A DNA stretch of 38,657 bases, taken from assembly GCF_001463765.1 (NCBI RefSeq), contig NZ_BBWK01000018.1, positions 1-38,657 of the forward strand, read 5' to 3'. The DNA is from Aureimonas sp. AU4. Lineage in GTDB: Bacteria; Pseudomonadota; Alphaproteobacteria; Rhizobiales; Rhizobiaceae. Below are positions 15,114 to 23,534 of the stretch, piece after piece. Under the pieces are notes generated by a model. It was not told the origin of the DNA. It was given only the letters and a program-made list of their open reading frames with translations, and did no database searches. Within the stretch, counting starts at the first letter, position 1; each line of letters starts with the position of its first letter. Made by a program: the position numbers and the translations under genes.

Positions 15114-16292
15114 CTACTGGAGGTAGCGTTCCGCGAGCCGGGCCCAAAGGGCCGCGCCCACCGTCAGCGAGGCGTCGGCGAAGTCGTATTTCGCATTGTG
15201 CAGCATGGCCGATCCGACGCCGTTGCCGAGCCGCAGGAACGAGCCCGGCTTGTGTTCGAGGAAGTAGGCGAAGTCCTCGCTTCCCGGGATGAGGGTGCAG
15301 GTCGACACGCCCGCTTCTCCCACCAGTTCGGTCGCGACCTCGCGGGCGAAGGCCGTCTCGGCCTCCGCGTTCACCACGACGGGATAACCGTGCTGGTAGT
15401 CGATCTCGACGCCCGCGCCGTAGCCGGCCGCATGCGCCGTGGCGAGGTCGCGGATGCGCGTTTCCAGAAGCGCGCGCACGGCCGGGTCGAAGGACCGCAC
15501 GCTGAGCAGCATTCGCGCGGTATCGGGGATCACGTTGCTCGCCTCCCCGGCATGGATCGCGCCGACCGTCACCACCGCGGTCTGCGTCGGATCCACCGAG
15601 CGCGAGACCACGGTCTGAAGCGCCATGACGAGCGAGCAGGCGACCATCACCGGATCGATCGACAGGTGAGGCCGCGAGGCGTGGCCGCCCTTGCCGCGCA
15701 CGGTGATCGCCACCGTGTCGCCCGCCGCCATGATCGGCCCGGACCGAGTGAGGATATGCCCTTCCGGGGCGCCGGGATGGTTGTGGAGGCCGAAGATCGC
15801 GTCGAAGGGAAAGCGCTCGAAGAGCCCGTCCTCGATCATGGCGCGGGCGCCGCTGGGGTTTCCGCCCTCCTCGGCGGGCTGGAAGATGAGGTTCACGGTC
15901 CCCGAGAAGCGGCGCGTGCGCGCGAGGTATTCGGCCGCGCCGAGCAGCATGGTCGTGTGGCCGTCATGGCCGCAGGCGTGCATGCGGCCGGACACGGCGC
16001 TGGCGTAGGGGAGCCCGGTCTCCTCGGTGATCGGCAGGGCGTCCATGTCGGCGCGGATGGCGATCGAGCGCTCGCCCGAGCCGCTGCGAAGGCGGGCGAC
16101 GACGCCGTGCCCGCCGATCCCGCGCGTCACCTCGTAGCCCCAGCCCTCGAGCTTGTCGGCCACGAAGGCCGCCGTTTCCCGCTCGTCGTAGGACAGTTCG
16201 GGATGGGCATGAAGATGGCGGCGCGTGGCGGTCAGCTCGTCGCGCGCGGCGTCGAAGTCTTCGAGGCGGGCGAAATCGTTGGTTCGGGACAT
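15114..16292 (-). CDS. M20 family amidohydrolase
   Basis: A cytosolic metal-dependent amidohydrolase of 392 residues from the M20D group (hippurate, N-acyl amino acid and IAA-amino acid hydrolases). Metal and catalytic motifs are RRHLHAHPELS (24-34), ACGHDGH (106-112, with Cys107 and His109 as ligands), AEEGG (140-144) and HNHPG (170-174). A dimerisation (lid) domain spans about 185-300, and a C-terminal ligand lies in LHNAKYDF. Last gene of the operon, 56 bp after the ABC ATPase gene. The ATG at 16292 begins MSRTNDFA; the open frame beyond it is antiparallel noise through the ATPase gene. Operon context suggests it cleaves an imported N-acyl amino acid or amide; the substrate is not identifiable. 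Confidence 0.92.
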   Translation of the reverse strand: MSRTNDFARLEDFDAARDELTATRRHLHAHPELSYDERETAAFVADKLEGWGYEVTRGIGGHGVVARLRSGSGERSIAIRADMDALPITEETGLPYASAVSGRMHACGHDGHTTMLLGAAEYLARTRRFSGTVNLIFQPAEEGGNPSGARAMIEDGLFERFPFDAIFGLHNHPGAPEGHILTRSGPIMAAGDTVAITVRGKGGHASRPHLSIDPVMVACSLVMALQTVVSRSVDPTQTAVVTVGAIHAGEASNVIPDTARMLLSVRSFDPAVRALLETRIRDLATAHAAGYGAGVEIDYQHGYPVVVNAEAETAFAREVATELVGEAGVSTCTLIPGSEDFAYFLEHKPGSFLRLGNGVGSAMLHNAKYDFADASLTVGAALWARLAERYLQ

Positions 16293-16348
16293 GGAAGGCG
16301 GGCTTTCGAGGCGACGACCCCGTCCGCGTGGCGGGGCGTCGGCGGGGA

Positions 16349-17140
16349 TCAGATGAAGCGACCGAGGAAGGCGCGCGTGCGGGGGTGCTGCGGGTTGCCG
16401 AGGACGGCCTCGGGCGGCCCCTCCTCCACGATGTGGCCTCCGTCCATGAACACGACGCGGTCGGCCGCTTCGCGGGCGAAGCCGATCTCGTGGGTCACCA
16501 CGATCATGGTCATGCCGCGACCGGCCAGGTCGCGCATGGTGGCGAGCACCTCGCCGACGAGCTCGGGATCGAGCGCCGAGGTCGGCTCGTCGAAGAGCAT
16601 GAGGCGCGGGCGGATGGCGAGGGCGCGGGCGATCGCGACGCGCTGCTGCTGGCCGCCGGACAGCTGCGCGGGATAGCTGCCCTCCTTGGCGCCGAGACCC
16701 ACCCGATCCAGAAGCTCGCGCGCATGCCGGACGGCCTCGGCACGCCGCTCGCCGTGCACGCCGATCGGCGCCTCGACGATGTTCTCCAGCGCCGTCATGT
16801 GCGGGTACAGGTTGAACTGCTGGAACACCATGCCGATCCGGCGACGCTGCAGCGTGGTGGCCCGCTCGCTCAGCGCCTCGAGTCGGCCGCGATGCCAGCG
16901 GTAGCCGATCTGCTCGCCGTCCACCTCGATCGAGCCGCGATCGATGGCTTCCAGGTGGTTGAGGCAGCGCAGGAACGTGGACTTGCCCGACCCCGAGGGA
17001 CCGAGGATCACCACGGTCTCGCCCGGCGCGACGTCGAGGTCGATGCCCTTCAGCACCTCCAGCCGGTCGAAGGCCTTGTGGACGTTGCGCGCGCGAACCA
17101 GTGGCTCGGCGGCGGCGGGGGACGAGGCGAGCGCGCTCAT
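16349..17140 (-). CDS. Polar amino-acid ABC transporter ATPase
   Basis: The 263-residue nucleotide-binding subunit of a polar amino-acid importer, related to GlnQ and HisP. Walker A is GPSGSGKST (47-55), Q-loop [11 protein letters not shown] (104-114), signature LSGGQQQR (160-167), Walker B LMLFDEP (180-186) and H-loop THEIG. It energises the permease encoded immediately upstream; the junction is ATGA (start at 17140, permease stop at 17137-17139), so the two are translationally coupled. The insertion [13 protein letters not shown] (81-93) is typical of the histidine/opine-type subgroup. Confidence 0.95.
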   Translation of the reverse strand: MSALASSPAAAEPLVRARNVHKAFDRLEVLKGIDLDVAPGETVVILGPSGSGKSTFLRCLNHLEAIDRGSIEVDGEQIGYRWHRGRLEALSERATTLQRRRIGMVFQQFNLYPHMTALENIVEAPIGVHGERRAEAVRHARELLDRVGLGAKEGSYPAQLSGGQQQRVAIARALAIRPRLMLFDEPTSALDPELVGEVLATMRDLAGRGMTMIVVTHEIGFAREAADRVVFMDGGHIVEEGPPEAVLGNPQHPRTRAFLGRFI

Positions 17141-18081
17141 GGGCGGGTCTCCGCGATCGCAAGGGAGGGTGCGGCGGTGCTCGGTTCCGGCACTGCGGCG
17201 CGGCGCGCGGCACTGCGGCCGACGCCCCGGGCGTAGTAGCGCTCGATATAGCCCTGGCCGACGTTCAGGACCGAGGTGATCAGGAGGTACCAGACCACCG
17301 CCACCAGGAGCATCGGCACGATCTCGAAGGTGCGGTTGTAGATCGACTGCACGGAGTAGAGGAGATCGGCCATCGCGATCACGCTGACGAGCGAGGTCGC
17401 CTTGATCATCGAGATTAACTGGTTGCCGGTGGGCGGCACGATGGAGCGCATCGCCTGCGGGATGATGATGCGGCGAAGCGCGCGCCCCTTCGTCATGCCG
17501 AAGGCGGCCGCCGTCTCGGCCTGCCCCTTGTCCACCGACAGGAGGCCGCCCCGAATGATCTCGGCCATGTAGGCCGCCTCGTTCAGCGCCAGGCCCACGA
17601 TCGCCGCCGTGATCGGCGTGATCAGGTCGTTGGTGTCCCACGAGGCGAACGTCGGGCCGAAGGGAATGCCGATCGAGATGGTGGGGAACAGGGTCGAGAG
17701 ATTGTACCAGAAGATCAGCTGGACGAGCAGCGGCGTGCCGCGGAAGAACCAGATGAAGAGGCCCGCGAGCCCCGTCGCCAGCCGGTCGCCCGACAGGCGC
17801 ATCACCGCCAGGACGAGACCCAGCGCCACGCCGATCAGCATCGCGACGGCGGTCAGCCAGAGCGTGACGCCCAGGCCCTGCATCACGGTCGGATCGAAGA
17901 ACCAGTGGGCGACCACCGGCCAGCCGAAGTTCTCGTTGCGCGCGACCACGACCACGGCGTTGATCGCGACCAGAAGCACGACGACCCAGAGCACGACGCG
18001 GCCGACCGGGAACGGGCGGTGGGCGCGCGAGACGTCGCGCGCGGCGGGATCGGGCCCGGGCGAAGGGACCGCGCCGCTCAC
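17137..18081 (-). CDS. Polar amino-acid ABC transporter permease
   Basis: A 314-residue inner-membrane permease of the HisM/GlnP type. A proline-rich cytosolic N-terminus (about 1-25) and a first helix (about 30-50) precede the BPD_transp_1 domain, which begins near [16 protein letters not shown]. The EAA loop is seen as [30 protein letters not shown], followed by [21 protein letters not shown] chose the GTG at 18081 because its GTGA overlaps the stop of the binding-protein gene; a start further upstream would run deep into that gene. A single permease gene is present, so it would act as a homodimer. Confidence 0.93.
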   Translation of the reverse strand: MSGAVPSPGPDPAARDVSRAHRPFPVGRVVLWVVVLLVAINAVVVVARNENFGWPVVAHWFFDPTVMQGLGVTLWLTAVAMLIGVALGLVLAVMRLSGDRLATGLAGLFIWFFRGTPLLVQLIFWYNLSTLFPTISIGIPFGPTFASWDTNDLITPITAAIVGLALNEAAYMAEIIRGGLLSVDKGQAETAAAFGMTKGRALRRIIIPQAMRSIVPPTGNQLISMIKATSLVSVIAMADLLYSVQSIYNRTFEIVPMLLVAVVWYLLITSVLNVGQGYIERYYARGVGRSAARRAAVPEPSTAAPSLAIAETRP

Positions 18082-18971
18082 TTGGGAAGGTCCCCGCCAA
18101 GGTTGAGGCCGGGCTCCTTGATCATGTTGTTCTCGAGGCCCCATTTCTTCATGATCGAGGCATAGGTGCCGTCCGCCATCAGCACCTTGATCGCGTCGCT
18201 CAGAAGCGGCCCAAGCGGTGAGCCCTTGGGTACGACAGCGCCCTGGAAGATGTCCTCGAACCCGTTGGAGGCGCCGATTCCCGTCAGTTCGAGCTGACCG
18301 TTGGCCTGGGCGACGAAGTAGGTGAGCGGCGCCTGCGAGGAGAAGAAGGCATCGGAGCGCTTCGAGCGCACGGCCAGGATCGAGCTCGGCTGATCCGTGA
18401 AGGACTGGACCTCGACGGGCTCCTTGCCGGCTTCCTGACAGATGCGGCTCTGGGCCTGGATCACGCGCTCGGCCGATCCGCCGGCCATCACCGAGATACG
18501 GTGGCCGCAGGCGGTATCGAGCGACACGATGCCCTTCGGGTTGCCCTTCTGAACGCCGAAGACCACGAATTCCTGCACCCAGTCGACGAAGTCGTTGGCG
18601 TCCTGCCGGCTCTTGTAGTCGCCGATCGGGCCGAAGGCGAACTGGTAGCGCCCCGAGTTGACGCCCGCCAGCAGCGCCGGCAGGCCGCCGACGGTGGCGT
18701 GCTCGATCTCGACGCCCAGGAGCGAGCCGAGCGCGTCGGTGAGGTCGGCGCTCGCCCCGGTCATCTCGGTCCCGGTGACGATCTCGTAGGGCGGGAACGA
18801 GCCGTTGTTGACCGAGATCATCTTGCCCGCCGCCCGGATGTCTTCGGGCAGGCGCGCGCGAAGGACCTCGTCGACCTTCGGCATGGGAACAGAGGCGGCG
18901 TCCTGGGCGACCGCCTGTCCGATCCAGAGGACCGACAGGAGGGCGGCTGAGGCGGCGAGATGACGTGTCAT
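18078..18971 (-). CDS. Polar amino-acid ABC transporter substrate-binding protein
   Basis: A 297-residue periplasmic binding protein of the SBP_bac_3 family. The Sec signal peptide is [23 protein letters not shown], with probable cleavage after AVA or AQ (about 22-23). The mature part starts at about 49 with [18 protein letters not shown], followed by [14 protein letters not shown] and a second lobe with the two-Cys segment [10 protein letters not shown] to SRICQ, possibly a disulfide. It delivers the ligand to the permease gene next in the operon (4-bp overlap). The ligand cannot be named; the family binds amino acids and opines. The gap to the upstream gene is 67 bp. Confidence 0.94.
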   Translation of the reverse strand: MTRHLAASAALLSVLWIGQAVAQDAASVPMPKVDEVLRARLPEDIRAAGKMISVNNGSFPPYEIVTGTEMTGASADLTDALGSLLGVEIEHATVGGLPALLAGVNSGRYQFAFGPIGDYKSRQDANDFVDWVQEFVVFGVQKGNPKGIVSLDTACGHRISVMAGGSAERVIQAQSRICQEAGKEPVEVQSFTDQPSSILAVRSKRSDAFFSSQAPLTYFVAQANGQLELTGIGASNGFEDIFQGAVVPKGSPLGPLLSDAIKVLMADGTYASIMKKWGLENNMIKEPGLNLGGDLPK

Positions 18972-19038
18972 GCGCGGAGGCTCCTGGTTTGGCGACGGGA
19001 TGCGCCGAAGGACGGGGTGGTCGGGATGGGGCGCGCGA

Positions 19039-20022
19039 TCAGGCCGCGGCGCGTTGCGGGGCGATCAGCTCGTCGCCGCCCGGGAAAAGCTCGGCGGGCG
19101 ATAGGAGGCGTGGCAGGATGCCCTGTGCGTGAAGCTCGGCGGCGAAGTCCGCGATCATGGTCTGGTTGGCTTCGACGCCGCTGCGGTTCCAGTCGGCGGG
19201 AAGGTCGCGCGAGGAACGGGTCAGCTCCTCGATGATCCAGGGCGTCGTGTCGGCGTACTTGCGGCGCTTGGCGAGCCACACGCGCTGGGACTCGTCGACG
19301 AGCTCGCTGAGCTCGGCCGCGACCCAGGGGTGCTGCGCCAGAACCTCGGCCTTGATGCCGAGAAGATGCATCCCCGGCACGTAGCCGACGGCGCGGAAAT
19401 AGTCGCGCTCGGCCGAGCGGTAGTCGCAGACCACCTGCCGGAAGCCCGAACTCGGCCCGAAGAATCCGTCCGGCATGAAGGGCGTGAACACGGCGTCGAG
19501 CGCGCCCTCGGCCAGAAGCTCCATCATCGGCCGCTCGCCGGGCGCGGCCTCGATCCGTCCCGGCCGGCCGAAGCCGTCGAGACGGTCAACGATCGGATGA
19601 GCCTCGGTGAGCCGCCCGGCGAACCAGCGCGCATCCTCGACGCCGACGCCCTCGCGGCGCAGGGCGGCGCGCGTCCAGGTGTTCCCGGAGTCGCGCCAGC
19701 CGGTCACGCCGATGCGCTTGCCGGCGAGATCGGCCAGCGAGCGCAGCGGGCTGTCCTCTGCGGTGATCACGCACCGATGGCGAAAGCCGCGCATCACGAA
19801 GTTCGGCAGGCCGACGACGCTCGCATCCCCCTCGAAGCGCATCTGCGCATAGCGGCTGAACGACATCTCGGCCGCATCGAAGGCCGGCTCTCGGCCGAGA
19901 TGGGAGACCAGCGTTCCCACGCGCTCGAGGGCGAGGTCGAGGCGCGGCGAGCGGACGTCGCCCAGCGCCAGAGGGGTCAGGTAGTCCCAGTCGCGGACGG
20001 CCAGGCGGAGCGTGACGGGCAT
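19039..20022 (-). CDS. 4,5-dihydroxyphthalate decarboxylase / binding-protein-like protein
   Basis: A 327-residue protein resembling the 4,5-dihydroxyphthalate decarboxylase (Pht5-like) family, itself built on a periplasmic-binding-protein fold. Family-type stretches are EMSFSRYAQMR, SLADLAGKRIGVTGW, ALDAVFTPFMPDGF and VPGMHLLGIKAEVLAQHPWVAAEL. No signal peptide is seen, so it is probably cytosolic, which argues for an enzyme rather than a transporter subunit. It heads the operon. ATG at 20022 (MPVTLRLAV) is preceded by GAAGAAAG; a Met at 20055 is possible but gives a charged extension. In an amino-acid uptake operon, a decarboxylase or lyase step is plausible, but the substrate is unknown. 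Confidence 0.8.
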   Translation of the reverse strand: MPVTLRLAVRDWDYLTPLALGDVRSPRLDLALERVGTLVSHLGREPAFDAAEMSFSRYAQMRFEGDASVVGLPNFVMRGFRHRCVITAEDSPLRSLADLAGKRIGVTGWRDSGNTWTRAALRREGVGVEDARWFAGRLTEAHPIVDRLDGFGRPGRIEAAPGERPMMELLAEGALDAVFTPFMPDGFFGPSSGFRQVVCDYRSAERDYFRAVGYVPGMHLLGIKAEVLAQHPWVAAELSELVDESQRVWLAKRRKYADTTPWIIEELTRSSRDLPADWNRSGVEANQTMIADFAAELHAQGILPRLLSPAELFPGGDELIAPQRAAA

Positions 20023-20060
20023 GCGCGTTCTTTCTTCGGCGTGGTCTTTCCTCAAGCGCT

Positions 20061-20108
20061 AAATGTTCGGATAATTCCTATCAAATCGAATTTAGTACCT
20101 GAACATTA
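20061..20108. promoter_or_regulatory. Inverted repeat in MocR/operon divergent promoter
   Basis: Half-sites AAATGTTC (20061-20068) and GAACATTA (20101-20108) are inverted relative to each other with 7 of 8 bases matching, 32 bases apart. They lie in the AT-rich 101-bp gap between the operon start (20022) and the MocR gene start (20124). Autoregulatory MocR-type proteins commonly bind paired sites in such gaps, so this is a candidate operator. No strong -35/-10 pair is evident by eye. Confidence 0.5.
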
Positions 20109-20123
20109 ATTCTGGATCGACTG

Positions 20124-21452
20124 ATGAGTGAAACGGCATCTGCTTCCTGGTTTGCGGAAAAGATCGGCAACCGCACCATGAAAGGGATAGCCCAGGAGAC
20201 CCGCTCGCTGATCCGGATCGGCGCGCTGCCGGTCGGAACGAAGCTGCCCGCCGTTCGAGACCTCGCCTTCGTGCTCGGCGTGAGCCCGGCGACGATCTCC
20301 GAGGCCTGGAGCGACCTGCGGCGGCAGAAGATCATCACCGGGCGGGGGCGCAACGGCACCTTCGTCAGCGCCGACAGCTTCGTGGCCAAGCCCGAGCGGC
20401 TGGCGAGCGCGGGGCACTACGGTCCGGACGTTCTCGACCTGTCGGTGGCGAGCCCCGATACCGCGCTCCTGCCGACGCTCGGCGAGGCTCTCGCGCAGGG
20501 AGCAAGGGCCGAAGGATTGAACAGCTACGAGCGTAGCCGCATCCTGCCGGAGCTCGAAGACGCCGTCCGGCCAACATGGCCCTACGACCCGGGGGCCTTC
20601 CTTGTGACCAACGGCGGCTACAACGCCGTCTACACCCTTCTCCACGCGCTCGTGAGGCCGGGTTCGGCGGTGGCGATCGAAGACCCCACCGCCATGCGCC
20701 TTCTCGACATTCTGGAGGATCTCGGCGCGGAAATCCTTCCCGTCGCCTGCGACGCGCAGGGCCCCCTGCCCGCCTCGCTGGCGAAGGCTCTCGCCTGCAA
20801 GCCCGCCGTCTTCCTGTTTCAGCCACGCCTTCATTCGGTGACGGGCCGCACGGTCAGCGCGGAGCGCCTCGACGCCCTGGCCGGCGTTCTGGCCGGCACC
20901 GGAACGCTCGTGGTCGAGGACGACGGCGTCGGCGACATCTCGCCCGTCCCGCGACAGACGCTCGGCGCGCGGTTCCCGGACCGGGTGATCCACATCCTGT
21001 CCTATTCCAAGACGCTCGGTCCCGACCTCCGGCTCGCGGTCCTGTCGAGCTCGGCCGCGATCGTCGAGGAGATCCAGTCCTACCGCTCCTTCAGCTCCGG
21101 CTGGACGAGCCGCGTCCTCCAGGGCGCGACCGCCTGGCTCCTGCGCGACCCCGAAACCGGGGCGTGTCTCGCGCGGGCACGCGAGGTCTACCGCGAGCGG
21201 CGAGAGCGCGTGGTCGAGGCGCTGGAACGGGGCGGCGTCGCGGTGGAGCCGGCAAGCGGAGGCCTTTGCGTGTGGATGCCTGTCGCCGCGGAGTCCTACG
21301 CGCTCGTCACGCTGGCGGCCCGCGGCATCGCGGTCCACCCGGGCTCGAAGTTCTCGGTCGCCCCGACGCCCTTCGTGCGCGTCGCGACGGCGCGGCTGGC
21401 GGCGAACCACGACAAGGTCGCCGCAGCCCTCCTGACGGCCGCGGGAAACTGA
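20124..21452 (+). CDS. MocR-type (GntR HTH + aminotransferase-fold) regulator
   Basis: A 442-residue transcription factor. A GntR-type winged helix (about 20-82: LPAVRDLAFVLGVSPATISEAW, then a wing GRGRNGTFVS) is fused to a class I aminotransferase-fold domain (100-440). The PLP-binding Lys is Lys296 in SYSKTLGPDLRL; other cofactor-site stretches are TNGGYNAVY and VVEDDGVGDI. It is divergent from the M20/ABC operon across 101 bp, and such regulators typically control their divergent neighbour in response to PLP or an amino compound. ATG at 20124 follows TGGATC. It is convergent with pccA (61-bp gap). Confidence 0.93.
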   Translation: MSETASASWFAEKIGNRTMKGIAQETRSLIRIGALPVGTKLPAVRDLAFVLGVSPATISEAWSDLRRQKIITGRGRNGTFVSADSFVAKPERLASAGHYGPDVLDLSVASPDTALLPTLGEALAQGARAEGLNSYERSRILPELEDAVRPTWPYDPGAFLVTNGGYNAVYTLLHALVRPGSAVAIEDPTAMRLLDILEDLGAEILPVACDAQGPLPASLAKALACKPAVFLFQPRLHSVTGRTVSAERLDALAGVLAGTGTLVVEDDGVGDISPVPRQTLGARFPDRVIHILSYSKTLGPDLRLAVLSSSAAIVEEIQSYRSFSSGWTSRVLQGATAWLLRDPETGACLARAREVYRERRERVVEALERGGVAVEPASGGLCVWMPVAAESYALVTLAARGIAVHPGSKFSVAPTPFVRVATARLAANHDKVAAALLTAAGN

Positions 21453-21513
21453 GCCGGGCCGATTTCCCCGACCCGAGGCCGCGACGGGCGGACGCGCATG
21501 GAGCGCGGTGTCC

Positions 21514-23520
21514 TCAGCCGGCCCGCGACGGCTGATCGTCCTGGAACTCGAGAATCACGGCATCCACCAGCAGCGCGTCGCCGGGCGCGACGCGGATGGC
21601 CTCCACGGTCGCCGCCTTTCCGGCCCGCAGGACGTTTTCCATCTTCATGGCTTCCACGGTCGCCAACGATTGGCCAGCCGCCACGCGCTGCCCTTCGGAG
21701 ACATGCACGGCGGTGACCGTACCCGGCATGGGACACAGGAGAAAGCGGGACAGATCGGGTGCGGAATGCTCGATCATGTGACGCGACAGCTCGGCCACTC
21801 TCGGGGCCAGGACCGAAACGAGATGACTGGCGCCCTGCGTCGTGAACCTCCAGCGCCCGCGCTCCCGCCTCACCCGGATCGCAAGCGTCGCATCGCCGTA
21901 TCGCGCGACACACAGCGACGTCCCGACGTCCCAATCGACCTGCAGGGGTCGTTCCGCGCCATCGATCCGGACGGTGCCCGGCAGAACGTCCACGTCATGA
22001 ACGGCATCGGCGATCGTCACGCGCCAGCGCTGCGGCGGGCGCAGGCCCGGTCCCAGCTGTCCGCCGATCTGGCGCGCGCGCTGGCCGAGGCGCGTTTGAA
22101 GGACGGCCGCCGTTCCGGCGAGACAGGCCAGGGTTTCGCGCGAGGCGGGCGCTCCCGCAAAGCCGTCCGGATATTCCTCGGCGATGAAGCCGGTGGTGAG
22201 TCGCCCCTCGAGGAAGCGCTCGTGCCGCATGAGAGCGGCAAGGAAGTCGACGTTGTTGCCGACGCCCTCCAGCTCGAACCGGTCCAGAGCCTCGCCCTGT
22301 CGCTCGATCGCCTCCTGGCGCGTCGCGCCGTGGGTGACGAGCTTGGCGATCATGGGATCGTAGAAGGGCGAGATCTCGCTTCCCTCCGCCACGCCGTCGT
22401 CGACGCGCACTCCCCCGCCCTGCGCGGGCGGACGGTAGCGCGTCAGGCGGCCGGTGGACGGCAGGAAGCCGCGATAGGGATCCTCGGCGTAGACCCTTGT
22501 CTCGATGGCCCAGCCGTCGAGCCGCACCTCGTCCTGCCCGAAGGACAGCTTCTCCCCGGCCGCCACGCGGATCATCTGCTCCACGAGGTCGAGGCCGGTG
22601 ACGAACTCGGTGACGGGATGCTCGACCTGGAGGCGCGTGTTCATCTCCAGGAAATAGAAGCTCGCCCCGGTCGGGTCGGCGCCCGACACGATCAGTTCCA
22701 CCGTTCCGGCCGAATGGTAGCCGACGGCTTTCGCGAGTGCGACGGCCTGCTCGCCCATGGCCCGGCGCATGGCGGGCGACACGAAGGGCGACGGTGCTTC
22801 CTCCACCACCTTCTGGTGGCGGCGCTGGATCGAGCATTCCCGCTCGCCGAGGTGGAGCACCGTGCCGTGCCTGTCGCCGAGCACCTGGATCTCGATGTGG
22901 CGCGGGCTCTCGATGAAGCGCTCGACGAAGACGCGGTCGTCGCCGAAGCTCGCCTTGCCCTCGCGGCGTACGGCGTCGAAGCCTTCGCGCAGCTCCGCCT
23001 CGCTCCAGGCCAGGCGCATGCCCTTGCCCCCGCCCCCGGCCGAGGCCTTCATCATCACGGGATAGCCGATCTCGCCCGCGATGCGGGCCGCCTCGTCGAC
23101 AGTCTCGATCTCGCCGAGATGGCCCGGCACGACGTTGACGCCGGCCGCGGCCGCCAGCTTCTTGGACTGGATCTTGTCGCCCATCGCCGCGATCGCACCG
23201 GCGGAAGGGCCGACAAAGGCGATGCCGGCCACCTCGCAGGCGCGCGCGAAGCTTTCGCGCTCCGACAGGAAACCGTAGCCGGGGTGTATGGCGTCGGCTC
23301 CCGTATCGCGCGCCGCCTTCAGGATGAGGTCCGCCCGCAGATAGCTCTGGCTGGCGGGCGCGGGTCCGAGGCGCACCGCTTCGTCGGCCATGGCGACGTG
23401 GGGCGCGTTGGCGTCGGCGTCGGAATAGACGGCGACCGTCGCCAGCCCCATGCGCCGGGCCGTACGCATGACGCGGCAGGCGATCTCGCCCCGATTGGCG
23501 ATCAGGATCTTCTGGAACAC
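21514..23520 (-). CDS. pccA: Propionyl/acetyl-CoA carboxylase alpha subunit (biotin carboxylase-BCCP)
   Basis: Biotin-containing subunit of 668 residues that carboxylates biotin and presents it to the PccB carboxyltransferase. The biotin carboxylase domain covers about 1-445 (FQKILIANRGEIACRV, ATP-grasp glycine loop KASAGGGGKGMR, active-site EMNTRLQVEHPVTE). A BT-type linker domain follows (about 450-590), then the biotinyl domain with VEAMKMENV and biotin-accepting Lys626. The presence of the BT region and the methylmalonyl-CoA genes beside it favours propionyl-CoA as substrate. Last gene of the operon, 14 bp after the mutase gene. Length is normal for the family. Confidence 0.96.
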   Translation of the reverse strand: MFQKILIANRGEIACRVMRTARRMGLATVAVYSDADANAPHVAMADEAVRLGPAPASQSYLRADLILKAARDTGADAIHPGYGFLSERESFARACEVAGIAFVGPSAGAIAAMGDKIQSKKLAAAAGVNVVPGHLGEIETVDEAARIAGEIGYPVMMKASAGGGGKGMRLAWSEAELREGFDAVRREGKASFGDDRVFVERFIESPRHIEIQVLGDRHGTVLHLGERECSIQRRHQKVVEEAPSPFVSPAMRRAMGEQAVALAKAVGYHSAGTVELIVSGADPTGASFYFLEMNTRLQVEHPVTEFVTGLDLVEQMIRVAAGEKLSFGQDEVRLDGWAIETRVYAEDPYRGFLPSTGRLTRYRPPAQGGGVRVDDGVAEGSEISPFYDPMIAKLVTHGATRQEAIERQGEALDRFELEGVGNNVDFLAALMRHERFLEGRLTTGFIAEEYPDGFAGAPASRETLACLAGTAAVLQTRLGQRARQIGGQLGPGLRPPQRWRVTIADAVHDVDVLPGTVRIDGAERPLQVDWDVGTSLCVARYGDATLAIRVRRERGRWRFTTQGASHLVSVLAPRVAELSRHMIEHSAPDLSRFLLCPMPGTVTAVHVSEGQRVAAGQSLATVEAMKMENVLRAGKAATVEAIRVAPGDALLVDAVILEFQDDQPSRAG

Positions 23521-23534
23521 GGCTGTCTCCGGAT

